From: Actinomadura kijaniata NBRC 14229 | Lineage (GTDB): Bacteria; Actinomycetota; Actinomycetes; Streptosporangiales; Streptosporangiaceae | Direction: 5' to 3' | Length of the DNA: 63,733 nt | Assembly (NCBI RefSeq): GCF_001552175.1 | Contig: NZ_BCQR01000054.1 | Coordinates: 1-63,733 of the forward strand | In this document: positions 43,456 through 51,880 of the stretch, one piece after another | How the letters are laid out: each line of letters begins with the position of its first letter | Numbering within the stretch: position 1 is the first letter of the stretch | The notes under the pieces: generated by a model | Database searches by the model: none | The model's input: the letters and a program-made list of their open reading frames with translations, nothing else | What the model was told of the DNA's origin: nothing | Position numbers and translations under genes: made by a program

Positions 43456-44363
43456 TCCTCACCGTCACCCCGAACGCCGCCCTCGACGTCACCTACGAGG
43501 TCGACGCGATCGCCTGGGGCGGCTCCAACCGGGTCGCCGCCGTCCGGCGGCGCGCGGGCGGCAAGGGCGTCAACGTCGCCCGCGTCGCCGCCGCGCTCGG
43601 CGCCCCCGTCCTGGCCACCGGGCTGCTCGGCGGCGACACCGGCGCGCTGGTCCGCGCCGACCTGGACCGCTGCGGGCTGCGGCACGACTTCCTCGCGATC
43701 GAAGGCACGTCGCGGCGGACGCTGACGGCCGTCGCGACCGGCACCGGCCAGGCGACGGTGTTCAACGAGCCGGGGCCGCGGATCGGCGCGAGGGAGTGGG
43801 AGGCGTTCCTCGCCCACTACCGGAGGCTGCTGCCGGAGGCCGACGTCGTGGTGCTGTCGGGGAGCCTGCCGCCGGGGGCGCCGGAGTCGGCGTACGCGAC
43901 CCTGGGCGAGATCGCGTCCGTCCCGGTGATCCTGGACGCCGACGGGGAGACGCTCGCGCGGGGCGTCGCGGGCCGCCCCGCCCTGGTCAAGCCGAACGCC
44001 GAGGAACTGGCGCGCGCGACGGGACGTTCCGACCCCCTCGACGGCGCGGCGGCCCTGCGCGCCGCCGGAGCGGGATCGGTCCTGGTCTCCCTCGGCGCCG
44101 ACGGCCTGCTCGCGGTCACCCCGGACGGCGCCTGGCGGGCCTCCCCGCCCGGACCCGTCACCGGCAACCCCACCGGCGCCGGGGACGCCGTCGCCGCCGC
44201 CGTCGCCTCCCGCTGGGGCGAACCCTGGCCCGACCTGCTGCGGCACGCCGTCGCGCTGTCGGCCGCCGCCGTGCGCGCCCCCGTCGCGGGCGACTTCGAC
44301 GCCGCCCTGTACGCGCGCCTCCTCCCCGAGATCACCGTCCAAGGAGTCCCATGCCCCTCGTGA
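43452..44363 (+). CDS. PfkB-family sugar-phosphate kinase (tagatose-6-P or fructose-1-P kinase)
   Basis: A 303-residue kinase of the LacC/FruK group. It opens with ILTVTPNAALDVTYEV, then RRRAGGKGVNVARVAA, LSGSLPPGAPES, VKPNAEELA and the ATP-site NPTGAGDAVAAA with the catalytic Asp. GTG 43452 overlaps the nagA stop. With the aldolase next to it, phosphorylation of tagatose-6-P to the 1,6-bisphosphate is the likely step. Its end overlaps the aldolase start by 13 bases. Confidence 0.88.
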   Translation: MILTVTPNAALDVTYEVDAIAWGGSNRVAAVRRRAGGKGVNVARVAAALGAPVLATGLLGGDTGALVRADLDRCGLRHDFLAIEGTSRRTLTAVATGTGQATVFNEPGPRIGAREWEAFLAHYRRLLPEADVVVLSGSLPPGAPESAYATLGEIASVPVILDADGETLARGVAGRPALVKPNAEELARATGRSDPLDGAAALRAAGAGSVLVSLGADGLLAVTPDGAWRASPPGPVTGNPTGAGDAVAAAVASRWGEPWPDLLRHAVALSAAAVRAPVAGDFDAALYARLLPEITVQGVPCPS

Positions 44364-45187
44364 CCACCGGCGAGATCGTCGGCCCGGCGGCGGCCGCCGG
44401 ACGCGGCGTCGGCGCGTTCAACGTCATCCTGCTGGAGCACGCCACCGCGATCGTCGCCGGGGCCGAGGCCGCCGGAGCCCCCGTCGTCCTCCAGGTCAGC
44501 GAGAACTGCGTGCGCTACCACGGCGCGGCGGCCCCGGTGATCAGCGCGGCGCTGGCGGCGGCGCGCGGGGCGTCGGTCCCGGTGGCGGTGCACCTGGACC
44601 ACGCGACCTCGGCCGACCTGGTGCGCGAGGCGGTCGGGCTGGGCGTCGGCTCGGTGATGTTCGACGCCTCCACGCTCCCGTACGCCGAGAACGTGACGGC
44701 CACCGCCGAGATCGTCTCCTGGTGCCACGCCCGGGACGTCTGGGTCGAGGCGGAGCTCGGCGAGGTCGGCGGCAAGGACGGCGTCCACGCGCCCGGCGCG
44801 CGCACCGACCCCGCCGAGGGCGCCGCCTACGCCGCGGCGACGGGCGTGGACGCGCTGGCGGTGGCGGTCGGCAGCTCCCACGCGATGCTGACCCGGGACG
44901 CGGTGCTGGACCTCGACCTGATCGGGAGGCTGCGGGCGGAGGTCCCCGTTCCGCTCGTGCTACACGGGTCCTCCGGCGTTCCGGACGCGACGCTCACGGC
45001 GGCGGTCTCCCGCGGCATGACCAAGATCAATATCGCCACCCGGCTCAACGAGGTCTTCACCGGCGAACTCCGCGCCGCCCTGCGGGACGACCCCGCCCGC
45101 GTCGACCCCCGCAAATACCTGGCGCCCGCGCGAACGGCCGTCGCGGCCGAAGTGGAACGCCTCCTGGGCCTGCTCGGCGCCGCCTAA
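44351..45187 (+). CDS. Class II ketose-bisphosphate aldolase (GatY/KbaY-like)
   Basis: A 278-residue zinc aldolase. Motifs are GVGAFNVILLEHA, VAVHLDHATSADLV (catalytic Asp and zinc His), EAELGEVGGKDGVH, VGSSHAML, LVLHGSSGVPDATL and KINIATRLN. It cleaves tagatose- or fructose-1,6-bisphosphate into DHAP and glyceraldehyde-3-phosphate, the final step of the operon's pathway. ATG 44351 has AAGGAG upstream. Confidence 0.92.
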   Translation: MPLVTTGEIVGPAAAAGRGVGAFNVILLEHATAIVAGAEAAGAPVVLQVSENCVRYHGAAAPVISAALAAARGASVPVAVHLDHATSADLVREAVGLGVGSVMFDASTLPYAENVTATAEIVSWCHARDVWVEAELGEVGGKDGVHAPGARTDPAEGAAYAAATGVDALAVAVGSSHAMLTRDAVLDLDLIGRLRAEVPVPLVLHGSSGVPDATLTAAVSRGMTKINIATRLNEVFTGELRAALRDDPARVDPRKYLAPARTAVAAEVERLLGLLGAA

Positions 45188-45271
45188 TGCCCCGTTTTGT
45201 GGCACCGGACCTGGGTGGATCGGAACTCGTCGGCGACAATTGATGGCGTCCGAAGGCCGGACCAGGGAATC

Positions 45272-45916
45272 ATGGGAGCCGTGGAACGCATGCGGGGATG
45301 GCCGGTCACCCTGACCGAAGGCCCGGTGGGGCTGCGCCCCCTGCGGCACCGTGATGCCGCCACCTGGCGGGAACTACGCGTCCGCAACGCCGACTGGCTC
45401 CGCCCCTGGGAGCCCACCAACCCCGAGACGCCCCTGTTCCGCAGCGGCCTCGGCCCCTACCTGTCCATGGTCCACACCATGCGCCGCGAGGCCCGCCAGG
45501 GACTCGCCCTGCCGTGGGTGGTGACCTACGACGGGGCGTTCGCGGGACAGCTCACCATCGGCGCGATCGTGTGGGGCTCGGCCCGTTCCGCCCAGATCGG
45601 CTACTGGGTCGACCGGCACGTCGCCGGCCGCGGGGTGATCCCCACCGCCGTCGCCCTCGCGGTGGACCACTGTTTCTTCACCGTCGGGCTGCACCGCGTC
45701 GAGGCCAATATCCGCCCCGAGAACGCCGCCAGCCGCCGCGTGGTCGAAAAACTCGGATTCCGCGAAGAGGGAATTCGCCGCCGCCATCTCCACATCGACG
45801 GGGCATGGCGCGACCACATCTGCTATGCGTTGACCGTGGAGGATGTCCCCGGCGGCCTGCGCGCCCGCTGGCTGGGCCGTGACCAGGCGTTTCCCCGGCC
45901 GTCCTCGGCCTCGTGA
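45272..45916 (+). CDS. GNAT acetyltransferase, RimJ-like
   Basis: A 214-residue GNAT protein. The fold is visible as VGLRPLRHRDAATWRELR, the WLRPWEPTNP loop typical of RimJ/RimL, GYWVDRHVAGRGVIPTAVALA (acetyl-CoA binding) and LHRVEANIRPENAASRRVVEKLGF. RimJ-like enzymes acetylate protein N-termini or small amines; the target is not predictable here. It lies just upstream of the SepX gene, a common actinomycete arrangement. Confidence 0.88.
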   Translation: MGAVERMRGWPVTLTEGPVGLRPLRHRDAATWRELRVRNADWLRPWEPTNPETPLFRSGLGPYLSMVHTMRREARQGLALPWVVTYDGAFAGQLTIGAIVWGSARSAQIGYWVDRHVAGRGVIPTAVALAVDHCFFTVGLHRVEANIRPENAASRRVVEKLGFREEGIRRRHLHIDGAWRDHICYALTVEDVPGGLRARWLGRDQAFPRPSSAS

Positions 45917-46118
45917 CGTTTGCTCGCCCCGCCGAAAAAATCTTGCGACCAAGAAGACTCGGCAAACGGAGAGTAACCACGGCATCGATCTCGCGACACA
46001 CCGCCCTTTATACTCGTCAACCTCTGACACCGGCTCGTACCGTGCGGGGCGTGACCCTGCTCCCAATGCACGTGCGCGCGCCGAAAGTCGGCCGCGCCTC
46101 GGCCCCGGCGGTGGGCCG

Positions 46119-46658
46119 GTGAGCAGTGCCGTTCTCTATCTCGCCATCGTCGCTGTCTGGGCCATCGTCCTGGTACCCATGTGGCTGCGCCGCGACACCG
46201 AGCAGTCCGGTATCTCCAAGATCCTCCACAAGGATGCCGAGGAGGAGGCGCCCGAGGAGGAAGAACCGGAGGAAGAGACCGAGGTCACACCCCGCCGCAA
46301 CGCCCGTGGCCGCGCCGCCGTCATCGCCCGCCGCCGCCGGCGCACCGCGGGCCTGTCCCTCCTCCTGCTGACCGCGATCACCGTCCCGGCCGCCGGCGTG
46401 GCCCCCTGGTGGATCGTCGCGCCCCCCGTCCTCCTGCTGGCGGGCCACCTGACCCTGCTGCGCGTCGCGGTGAAGATGGACGCCGCCCACGCCGCCGAGG
46501 AACGCGCCCGCCTGGCCGCCGAACGCATCCGCGCCCGCGAAGCGGCCTGCGCCGCCGAGGCCGCCACCCCCCAGGCCGAGATCATCGAACTGTCGGCGCC
46601 CGCACAGGAGGAGGTCTTCGACCAGTACGCCGACGACCGCCGCGCCGTCGGCGAGTGA
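46119..46658 (+). CDS. sepX: Divisome protein SepX/GlpR-like
   Basis: A 179-residue protein. The N-terminal membrane segment YLAIVAVWAIVLVPMWLRRDTEQ is the family signature. A long acidic stretch follows (EEEAPEEEEPEEETE), then a basic region and two further membrane helices (LSLLLLTAITVPAAGV, WIVAPPVLLLAGHLTLL), and a helical C-terminus. SepX stabilises FtsZ-based division in Streptomyces. GTG 46119 is the start. It is shorter than the Streptomyces protein, which has a longer tail. Confidence 0.78.
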   Translation: MSSAVLYLAIVAVWAIVLVPMWLRRDTEQSGISKILHKDAEEEAPEEEEPEEETEVTPRRNARGRAAVIARRRRRTAGLSLLLLTAITVPAAGVAPWWIVAPPVLLLAGHLTLLRVAVKMDAAHAAEERARLAAERIRAREAACAAEAATPQAEIIELSAPAQEEVFDQYADDRRAVGE

Positions 46659-46716
46659 CCAGCACGCTTTGATTCCCACCCACCGCGCGATCAGTGCTAA
46701 TCTACTTCTCGTCCGC

Positions 46717-46790
46717 GGGGCTGTAGCGCAGTCCGGTAGCGCACCTCGTTCGCATCGAGGGGGTCAGGGGTTCAAATCCCCTCAGCTCCA
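46717..46790 (+). tRNA. tRNA-Ala(CGC)
   Basis: 74 bases fold as a cloverleaf. The acceptor GGGGCTG pairs with CAGCTCC and contains the G3-U70 wobble that marks alanine tRNAs. The anticodon stem is CCTCG/CGAGG with loop TTCGCAT (anticodon CGC), the T-arm is AGGGGTTCAAATCCCCT, and the discriminator is A. CCA is not encoded. Confidence 0.93.
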
Positions 46791-46798
46791 CCCGTGAC

Positions 46799-46836
46799 AA
46801 GGCAGCCCACCTGCATCAGTGCAGGTGGGCTGCCTT
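46799..46836 (+). terminator. Strong rho-independent terminator after tRNA-Ala
   Basis: A perfect 17-bp stem (46799-46815 with 46820-46836) with a TCAG tetraloop is followed by TATTTGTGTTT. It starts 9 bases after the tRNA. It is the clearest intrinsic terminator in the window. Confidence 0.9.
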
Positions 46837-47019
46837 ATTTGTGTTTGGTGATCATTGGCTTGGGGTGGGTACACGGGCCGAGTATGTGTCGTCGTTTCGG
46901 CCGTGGGGAGTTGCGAGGGTGCGTCGTTTGGCGGCGTAGGGCCGGGGGTGGGGCTCGACGCTGTGTTCTGGTCGCTCGGCCGCCTGGATGGCGGGGGTGC
47001 CGCCGTTGAGTTAGAGGCG

Positions 47020-47760
47020 TTACTTGGTGCGCTTGGTCGTAGTGCAGTCGGTGCTCTTGCAGGTTCCGCTGTAGATGGCGGTTGACCAGGTCACCTGGCT
47101 CGTCGGGTTGGTGGCCAGGTATTGGGTGATGGTCTGCTTGCGGGTGTGGCCCTCCTTTCGGAGTTTCTCGGTGGGGAGGCCGTCGGGGACGATGGCCACG
47201 GTCCGCTGGGTCGACGCGGGCAGCACGGCGATCTCCAGGGCCACGGTCTTTCCGGCGGGCAGGGCTCCCGCGTCGGGGGCGCTGATCGTCGTCCAGCCGA
47301 AGGTGTCGCCCCGTCGGTGGCAGTCCCCGTAGGCCAGCAGCCGGCCGTTGAGCCAGGCGACGGCGATGGTCCCGGTGGGGCACTGGATCGTGATCGCGGT
47401 GTTGGGTCCCGTGGGGGCGAAGTCGATCCGTGTCCTCTTGCCTCCAGTGGAGAAACGCTGGGCCGTGACGCGTGGCATTCCCAGGTAGGTGTCGGGCAGT
47501 GCTCTGCCGCTGGACGCCGACGTCACCGCGGCGACGTTGACCGTCGTGGGGTGGTCGGCGTCCGGTCCGGTCAGCGTGCTCGGCGCCAGGAGTCCGGCGA
47601 GCGCCAGTGCCGAGGCTCCCGCCAGCGCTCCGCCCGCCAACCGCATCCGGTTGCCTCGGCGGATCCGCTGCCGTACCTCGGCCAGCCGGTCGCCTCCGGT
47701 CGGGGCGTTCGCGCTGGCCTCCGTCAGCGTCTGTCGCAGTTCTTCTTCGATCGTGGGCAT
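47020..47760 (-). CDS. Membrane-anchored partner of the SigE-family sigma factor
   Basis: About 246 residues: a short cytoplasmic N-terminus (TIEEELRQTLTEASANAP), one membrane segment (LAGGALAGASALALAGLLAP) and an extracytoplasmic domain with Cys pairs (IQCPTG, YGDCHRR, GTCKSTDC). It starts one base after the sigma factor's stop, so it is co-translated. The topology fits an anti-sigma-like regulator, but there is no HxxxCxxC zinc motif, and the cytoplasmic part is short. Function is inferred from position only. Confidence 0.7.
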   Translation of the reverse strand: MPTIEEELRQTLTEASANAPTGGDRLAEVRQRIRRGNRMRLAGGALAGASALALAGLLAPSTLTGPDADHPTTVNVAAVTSASSGRALPDTYLGMPRVTAQRFSTGGKRTRIDFAPTGPNTAITIQCPTGTIAVAWLNGRLLAYGDCHRRGDTFGWTTISAPDAGALPAGKTVALEIAVLPASTQRTVAIVPDGLPTEKLRKEGHTRKQTITQYLATNPTSQVTWSTAIYSGTCKSTDCTTTKRTK

Positions 47761-47761
47761 C

Positions 47762-48268
47762 TCAGACCCTCCTCGATTCCGCGGTGACGGCGACGATCTG
47801 CGGGTCGACGCGCATCTTGGCCAGTGCCTTGCTGGTCTGGGACTTGACGGTGCCGACCGAGCAGCCGAGGATCTCGGCGACCCTGGGCTCGCTGAGGTCC
47901 TCGAAGAACCGCAGCACCAGCACCGCCCGCTGCCCGCGCGGCAGCCTCCCGAGGGCCTCCCACAGCAGGGCCCGGTTGTCGGCCGCCCCCATGGCGTCGC
48001 CGGCGGCGGTGGCCTCGGGCGGCGCGGACGTCGGGACCTCGCCCCGCCACCGGCGTCGCCACCACGACGCGTGGGTGTTGACCAGGATCCGGTACACGTA
48101 CGGGTCGGGGTCGTCGCCGATCCGCCGCCATGCCCGCCACGCCCTGACCAGCGCGGTCTGCACCAGGTCCTCGGCCTGCGCCCAGTCGCGGCACAGCAGG
48201 TAGGCGGTGCGCAGCATTCTCGGCGACCGCGCCTCGACATAGGCGGTGAACTCCGCCCGATCTCGCAT
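47762..48268 (-). CDS. RNA polymerase sigma factor, SigE family (ECF)
   Basis: A 168-residue sigma-70 factor with region 2 (FTAYVEARSPRMLRTAYLLCRDWAQAEDLVQTAL) and region 4 (LPRGQRAVLVLRFFEDLSEPRVAEILGCSVGTVKSQ). It belongs to the actinobacterial SigE/ECF group typified by short DWAQAEDLVQ proteins. ATG 48268 is preferred over longer starts because region 2 begins right after it. Co-transcribed with its membrane partner. The signal is unknown. Confidence 0.92.
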   Translation of the reverse strand: MRDRAEFTAYVEARSPRMLRTAYLLCRDWAQAEDLVQTALVRAWRAWRRIGDDPDPYVYRILVNTHASWWRRRWRGEVPTSAPPEATAAGDAMGAADNRALLWEALGRLPRGQRAVLVLRFFEDLSEPRVAEILGCSVGTVKSQTSKALAKMRVDPQIVAVTAESRRV

Positions 48269-48500
48269 AGGCCTCGCCTTTCGTCGCGTTCCTGCCGGTA
48301 CTACCGGCGAGGCCCGCGGAACGGTTGCCCGCGCGACGAAATCGACGAATGCCAGGAGATTTGTGTCTGTGGGGCGGCGTGGCGCTCGGGGCATGGGCCG
48401 GTGCCGTGATGAACGCCGGCGGGGCGGAGGCGTCTTTCCGGGAGGTTGGTTTGCGCCTGGAGGAGGTGGGCGGGGCCGCTGGTGTGGCGGCCCCGCTTTG

Positions 48501-50783
48501 TTACTCGTCTGGGGTGGGGGCGGTTTCGTTGCGTCCCTTTTTGGTGCCGCTCTGGTAGGCGCTCATGATGCGGCGCACCTCTTCTGGGGAGCGGGTGTCC
48601 TGGTCGTCGGGAACGGGCTCCGGAGCCTCGGTGGGCTCGTCGGTGCGGAGTTCCGGGACCAGGTGCTGCTGGGGCTGGCGGACCGGCAGGCCGTGTTCGG
48701 TGGTCTGCCGGGGCTCGGGGCTGGGGGCCGGGGCGATCCGGTCGGGCTCCTGTCGCGGGCGCGGTGCCGTGGCGACGGCGGTGGAGGACTCCTGCGGGGC
48801 GGTGATGACCGACAGGCGGACGGGGGCGGGCTTGGCGTTCGGGCCCGTGCCGGTCGGGGTCCTGCGGGCGGTGCCGGTCGCGGGGGTGTCGTGGGACGCG
48901 GGCGGGTCCTCGAACAGGTCGGGGGGCAGCAGGACCACCGCCGACACGCCCCCGTAGGGGGACGGCTTCAGGGTCACCGAGATGCCGTGGCGGCGGGCGA
49001 TCAGGCCGACGACCCGGTGTCCCAGCTGGGTGGTGCTGGACACGTCGAAGCTGGGCGGGTCGACGATCAGATGGTTGGCCTCCTGGAGCCGCTCGGGCGA
49101 CATGCCCACGCCCTTGTCCTCGATCGTCAGGGCCAGCCCGCGGGGGACCGGCTGGGAGGAGATCTCCACCGTGGTGTCGGCGCTGGAGAAGCGCAGGGCG
49201 TTGTCGATCAGCTCGGCCAGCAGGGAGATGACGTCCCGGGCGCGGCCGCTGAGCCAGCGCTCGTCGACCGGCTGGGTCGTGACGCGCTGGTAGTCCTCCA
49301 CCTGGCTGACGGCGTGCCGGACGGCGTCGAGCAGGGCGATGGGCCTGCGGGCGCCGGTGTAGCCGGGCTCCCCGGTCAGCAGCAGCAGGTTCGCGCAGTG
49401 GCGGAAGGTCTGGGTGGCGAGCTCGTCGACGCGGACGATCCCGCCGAAGACCGCGGGGTCCAGGTCGCGGCGGCGTTCGAGTTCGTCGAGGGCGAGCAGC
49501 TGGCGCTGGGTCAGCGCCTGGGTGCGCAGCGCCTGGGTGCGCAGGGTGTTGCGGAAGCCGAGCCGCTGCTCGGCCAGCTGGACGGCGGCGTCGATCGCGG
49601 TCGTCCGCACGCGGTTGATGGCCTGGCCCACCTGCCCGACCTCGTCGTCCCCGAACTCCAGGGGCGGGACCTCGGCGGCGGCGTCGAGCCGTTCGCCCTG
49701 GCCGAGCCGGTCGACGACGGCGGGCAGCTTGTCCTCGGCCAGCTCCTGGGCGGCGACCTTGAGCCGGTGGAGCTGGCGCAGCAGCAGTCGCGAGGTGGTG
49801 ATGGACAGCGCGATGGAGGCCACCACCGCCACCAGGCCCAGTCCGGCGGCCAGCACCAGGCGCGCCAGCACCCACAGGCCGACGGGCTGGGCGCGCTCCA
49901 CCACGGCGTCACCGCCGGCGTCGATGGTGGCGTCCAGGTCGGCCAGGACCTGCCGGGTGACGGACTGCCACTGGGCGGCGGTCACGGGCGGACGGTTGCC
50001 GCGCACGCGGCCGAGCAGGCGGTCCTCCAGGGACCGCAGCTGGGTGAAGGCGCCGCTCTGCATCACCTGGTCCAGGCGGCGCTGGTCGGCGGGCGCAAGC
50101 TGGGTGTGGGCGTCCTGGAGCTCCATCCGCGCGGCGCCGACCGCCAGCGCGAACTGGGCCTGCCGGGGCTCGGTGACGCGGGCCCCGGCCAGCCGCGCGG
50201 CCATGATGGCGTCCTCGCGGGCCAGCAGCTCGCGGGCCCGCGTCAGCGCGATCAGCGCGCGGCCGTCGGCGGCGATGCCCTGGTCGTCGAGTTCGGCGTT
50301 GGCCGCGTGGATCACGAACGTCGCGTCGATGGCCGCGTCGAACGGCTGCACGGCGCTGGTGTGGTCGGTGGTGTCGGCGTCCACCGCCGCGCGCGCCGCC
50401 TGCAACGCGCGCAACCGCTGCGCGGTCAGCTTGACCGCGCGCTGGATCTTCTCGCCGGGCGCCTGGTGGGCCTGCCTCTGCCACTGGCGGATCATCTGGT
50501 CGGTGCGGGCCCGCTGCTCGACCAGGCTCGGCGGGGGAACGCGGCGTTCCCTGGCGCCCAGGTACGCCAGCGACAGCCGGCGCTCGTCCTGCAGCACGTT
50601 GGTCAGGGTCTTGGACGGGCGGCCGACGGTGGTGTCCCGCTCGGCGGCCTGCAACAGGTTCCAGCCGTCGCGCACGGTGACCCAAGCGGAGAACCCCCAG
50701 AGCGCGATGAGAGAGAGCAGGACCGCCGTGATCTTCGACCGCAGCCGGATCTTGCGGGACTCGGGAGGGGGGCGCAGACGCAT
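48501..50783 (-). CDS. NIT-domain sensor histidine kinase, conservon CvnA-like, phosphoacceptor His apparently replaced
   Basis: A 760-residue sensor. It has a membrane helix near 20-36, an extracytoplasmic nitrate/nitrite-sensing (NIT-like) domain to about 305, a second helix (LARLVLAAGLGLVAVVASIAL) and a HAMP-like linker. The ATPase follows with N-box ELIDNALRFS, G1 DKGVGM and G2 LGHRVVGLIARRHG, then a long disordered Pro-rich tail. In this family the phosphoacceptor lies in LDHLATR; here the segment reads RVDELATQTFRH, with Glu in that place. No response regulator, roadblock or GTPase gene adjoins it, but terpene synthase and P450 genes lie upstream on the same strand. Confidence 0.82.
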   Translation of the reverse strand: MRLRPPPESRKIRLRSKITAVLLSLIALWGFSAWVTVRDGWNLLQAAERDTTVGRPSKTLTNVLQDERRLSLAYLGARERRVPPPSLVEQRARTDQMIRQWQRQAHQAPGEKIQRAVKLTAQRLRALQAARAAVDADTTDHTSAVQPFDAAIDATFVIHAANAELDDQGIAADGRALIALTRARELLAREDAIMAARLAGARVTEPRQAQFALAVGAARMELQDAHTQLAPADQRRLDQVMQSGAFTQLRSLEDRLLGRVRGNRPPVTAAQWQSVTRQVLADLDATIDAGGDAVVERAQPVGLWVLARLVLAAGLGLVAVVASIALSITTSRLLLRQLHRLKVAAQELAEDKLPAVVDRLGQGERLDAAAEVPPLEFGDDEVGQVGQAINRVRTTAIDAAVQLAEQRLGFRNTLRTQALRTQALTQRQLLALDELERRRDLDPAVFGGIVRVDELATQTFRHCANLLLLTGEPGYTGARRPIALLDAVRHAVSQVEDYQRVTTQPVDERWLSGRARDVISLLAELIDNALRFSSADTTVEISSQPVPRGLALTIEDKGVGMSPERLQEANHLIVDPPSFDVSSTTQLGHRVVGLIARRHGISVTLKPSPYGGVSAVVLLPPDLFEDPPASHDTPATGTARRTPTGTGPNAKPAPVRLSVITAPQESSTAVATAPRPRQEPDRIAPAPSPEPRQTTEHGLPVRQPQQHLVPELRTDEPTEAPEPVPDDQDTRSPEEVRRIMSAYQSGTKKGRNETAPTPDE

Positions 50784-50936
50784 CTACCAGTCCTAGCAGG
50801 GCGCAACGAGCGGGGAGGCGCAAACAGAGGGCGCCGGTATCTCGGCCGTCGCGGTCCGAACCAGCCGCGATGGTGTCACCGGGCACCCGGATGCACGTGC
50901 ATCACCATAGCAACGCGGGCCTCACCATGATCCTCG

Positions 50937-51797
50937 TCAGCGGTCGGAAACGCTTTCGTCATCGAGGGTTCCCCAGTAGTCCCGCCCGTCGCCATAGAAG
51001 GCCGCGCTGTACTCGATCTGGCGCCGGAGATAGGTGATCTGCCGGGGGCAGGCCGTGCGCAGGGGCTCCAGGCAGCGGTCGCGCCGGGTGATGAGGTCGT
51101 CGATGTGGCGGCGGGCGGCGGTCTCGTCCAGGCCCAGCATCAACGCGTTCAGGTCGCCCCAGGAACGGTCGCGGCCGATGGTGGCGAGGTCGTTGTAGAG
51201 CCGCAGGGCCTGTTGCACCAGGCGGCTGGCCCGCCGCAGGACGTCCAGGTGCTCGCGGGTGGCGTCGTCGCCGGTGACGATCCAGTGGGTGACGTTGACC
51301 CAGGTCGAGCCGAAGTTGTCGGCGTTGTCGAGGTACTGCCGCCAGGTGGGCGCGTGGCCGGCGACCCATGCCCACTCCCGCTCCATCGCCGTCAGCATGC
51401 GCCGCAGTTCCTCGCGCCATACCGGCATCGCGTCGCGGTCGGCCAGGTCCGCGCGGAGTTCGGCCAGCATCGTTTCCAGCGCGCCCTGCGGAGGGTGGCC
51501 GTCGGCGACGCGCAGGCAGCCGTCGACCAGGGCGCGGACCTGCTCGGCACCGGTGGCCTGGTGGTCGATCAGCCAGTCGACCGCGAAGATCCACAACGCG
51601 GTGCGGGCGGGCGCGCGCAGTTGCGCGGGGGTGCACCAGGGGGCGCCCCAGGCGATCGCCTGGGCGACACGGGTGGCGGTGTCCGGGCCCAGCGGCGGGT
51701 CGGGGAACAGCGTCGGGTAGCGGCGCATGCGGTCCTGGAGGTCGCGGGCGCATGCGAGGGCCGTCGCCGTGATCTGGTGGTCGGTGGCTTCACGCAT
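50937..51797 (-). CDS. Class I terpene synthase-like protein
   Basis: A 286-residue all-helical protein. The first metal motif is reduced to AVDWLID (D74, D78) rather than DDxxD. The second is NDLATIGRD, an NSE-type motif with Thr and Asp in place of Ser and Glu. WGDLNAL and the YL motif near YGDGRDYWG resemble the C-terminal region of bacterial terpene cyclases. ATG 51797 has CAGGAG upstream. Next to a P450 and a conservon-like kinase, it probably makes a cyclised terpene that is then oxidised. The product is unknown. Confidence 0.75.
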   Translation of the reverse strand: MREATDHQITATALACARDLQDRMRRYPTLFPDPPLGPDTATRVAQAIAWGAPWCTPAQLRAPARTALWIFAVDWLIDHQATGAEQVRALVDGCLRVADGHPPQGALETMLAELRADLADRDAMPVWREELRRMLTAMEREWAWVAGHAPTWRQYLDNADNFGSTWVNVTHWIVTGDDATREHLDVLRRASRLVQQALRLYNDLATIGRDRSWGDLNALMLGLDETAARRHIDDLITRRDRCLEPLRTACPRQITYLRRQIEYSAAFYGDGRDYWGTLDDESVSDR

Positions 51798-51880
51798 GCG
51801 CGACTCCTGGACGGGCGGCGGGGCGGGTGGCACGGGCCATCAGGGCCGTCGGCGGCAAGTATGCCGTTCGGGAACGGCCC

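Noticed and set aside
48246..50930. 894-codon + strand frame
   Set aside because: Antisense shadow of the NIT-domain kinase; composition is low-complexity and lacks motifs.
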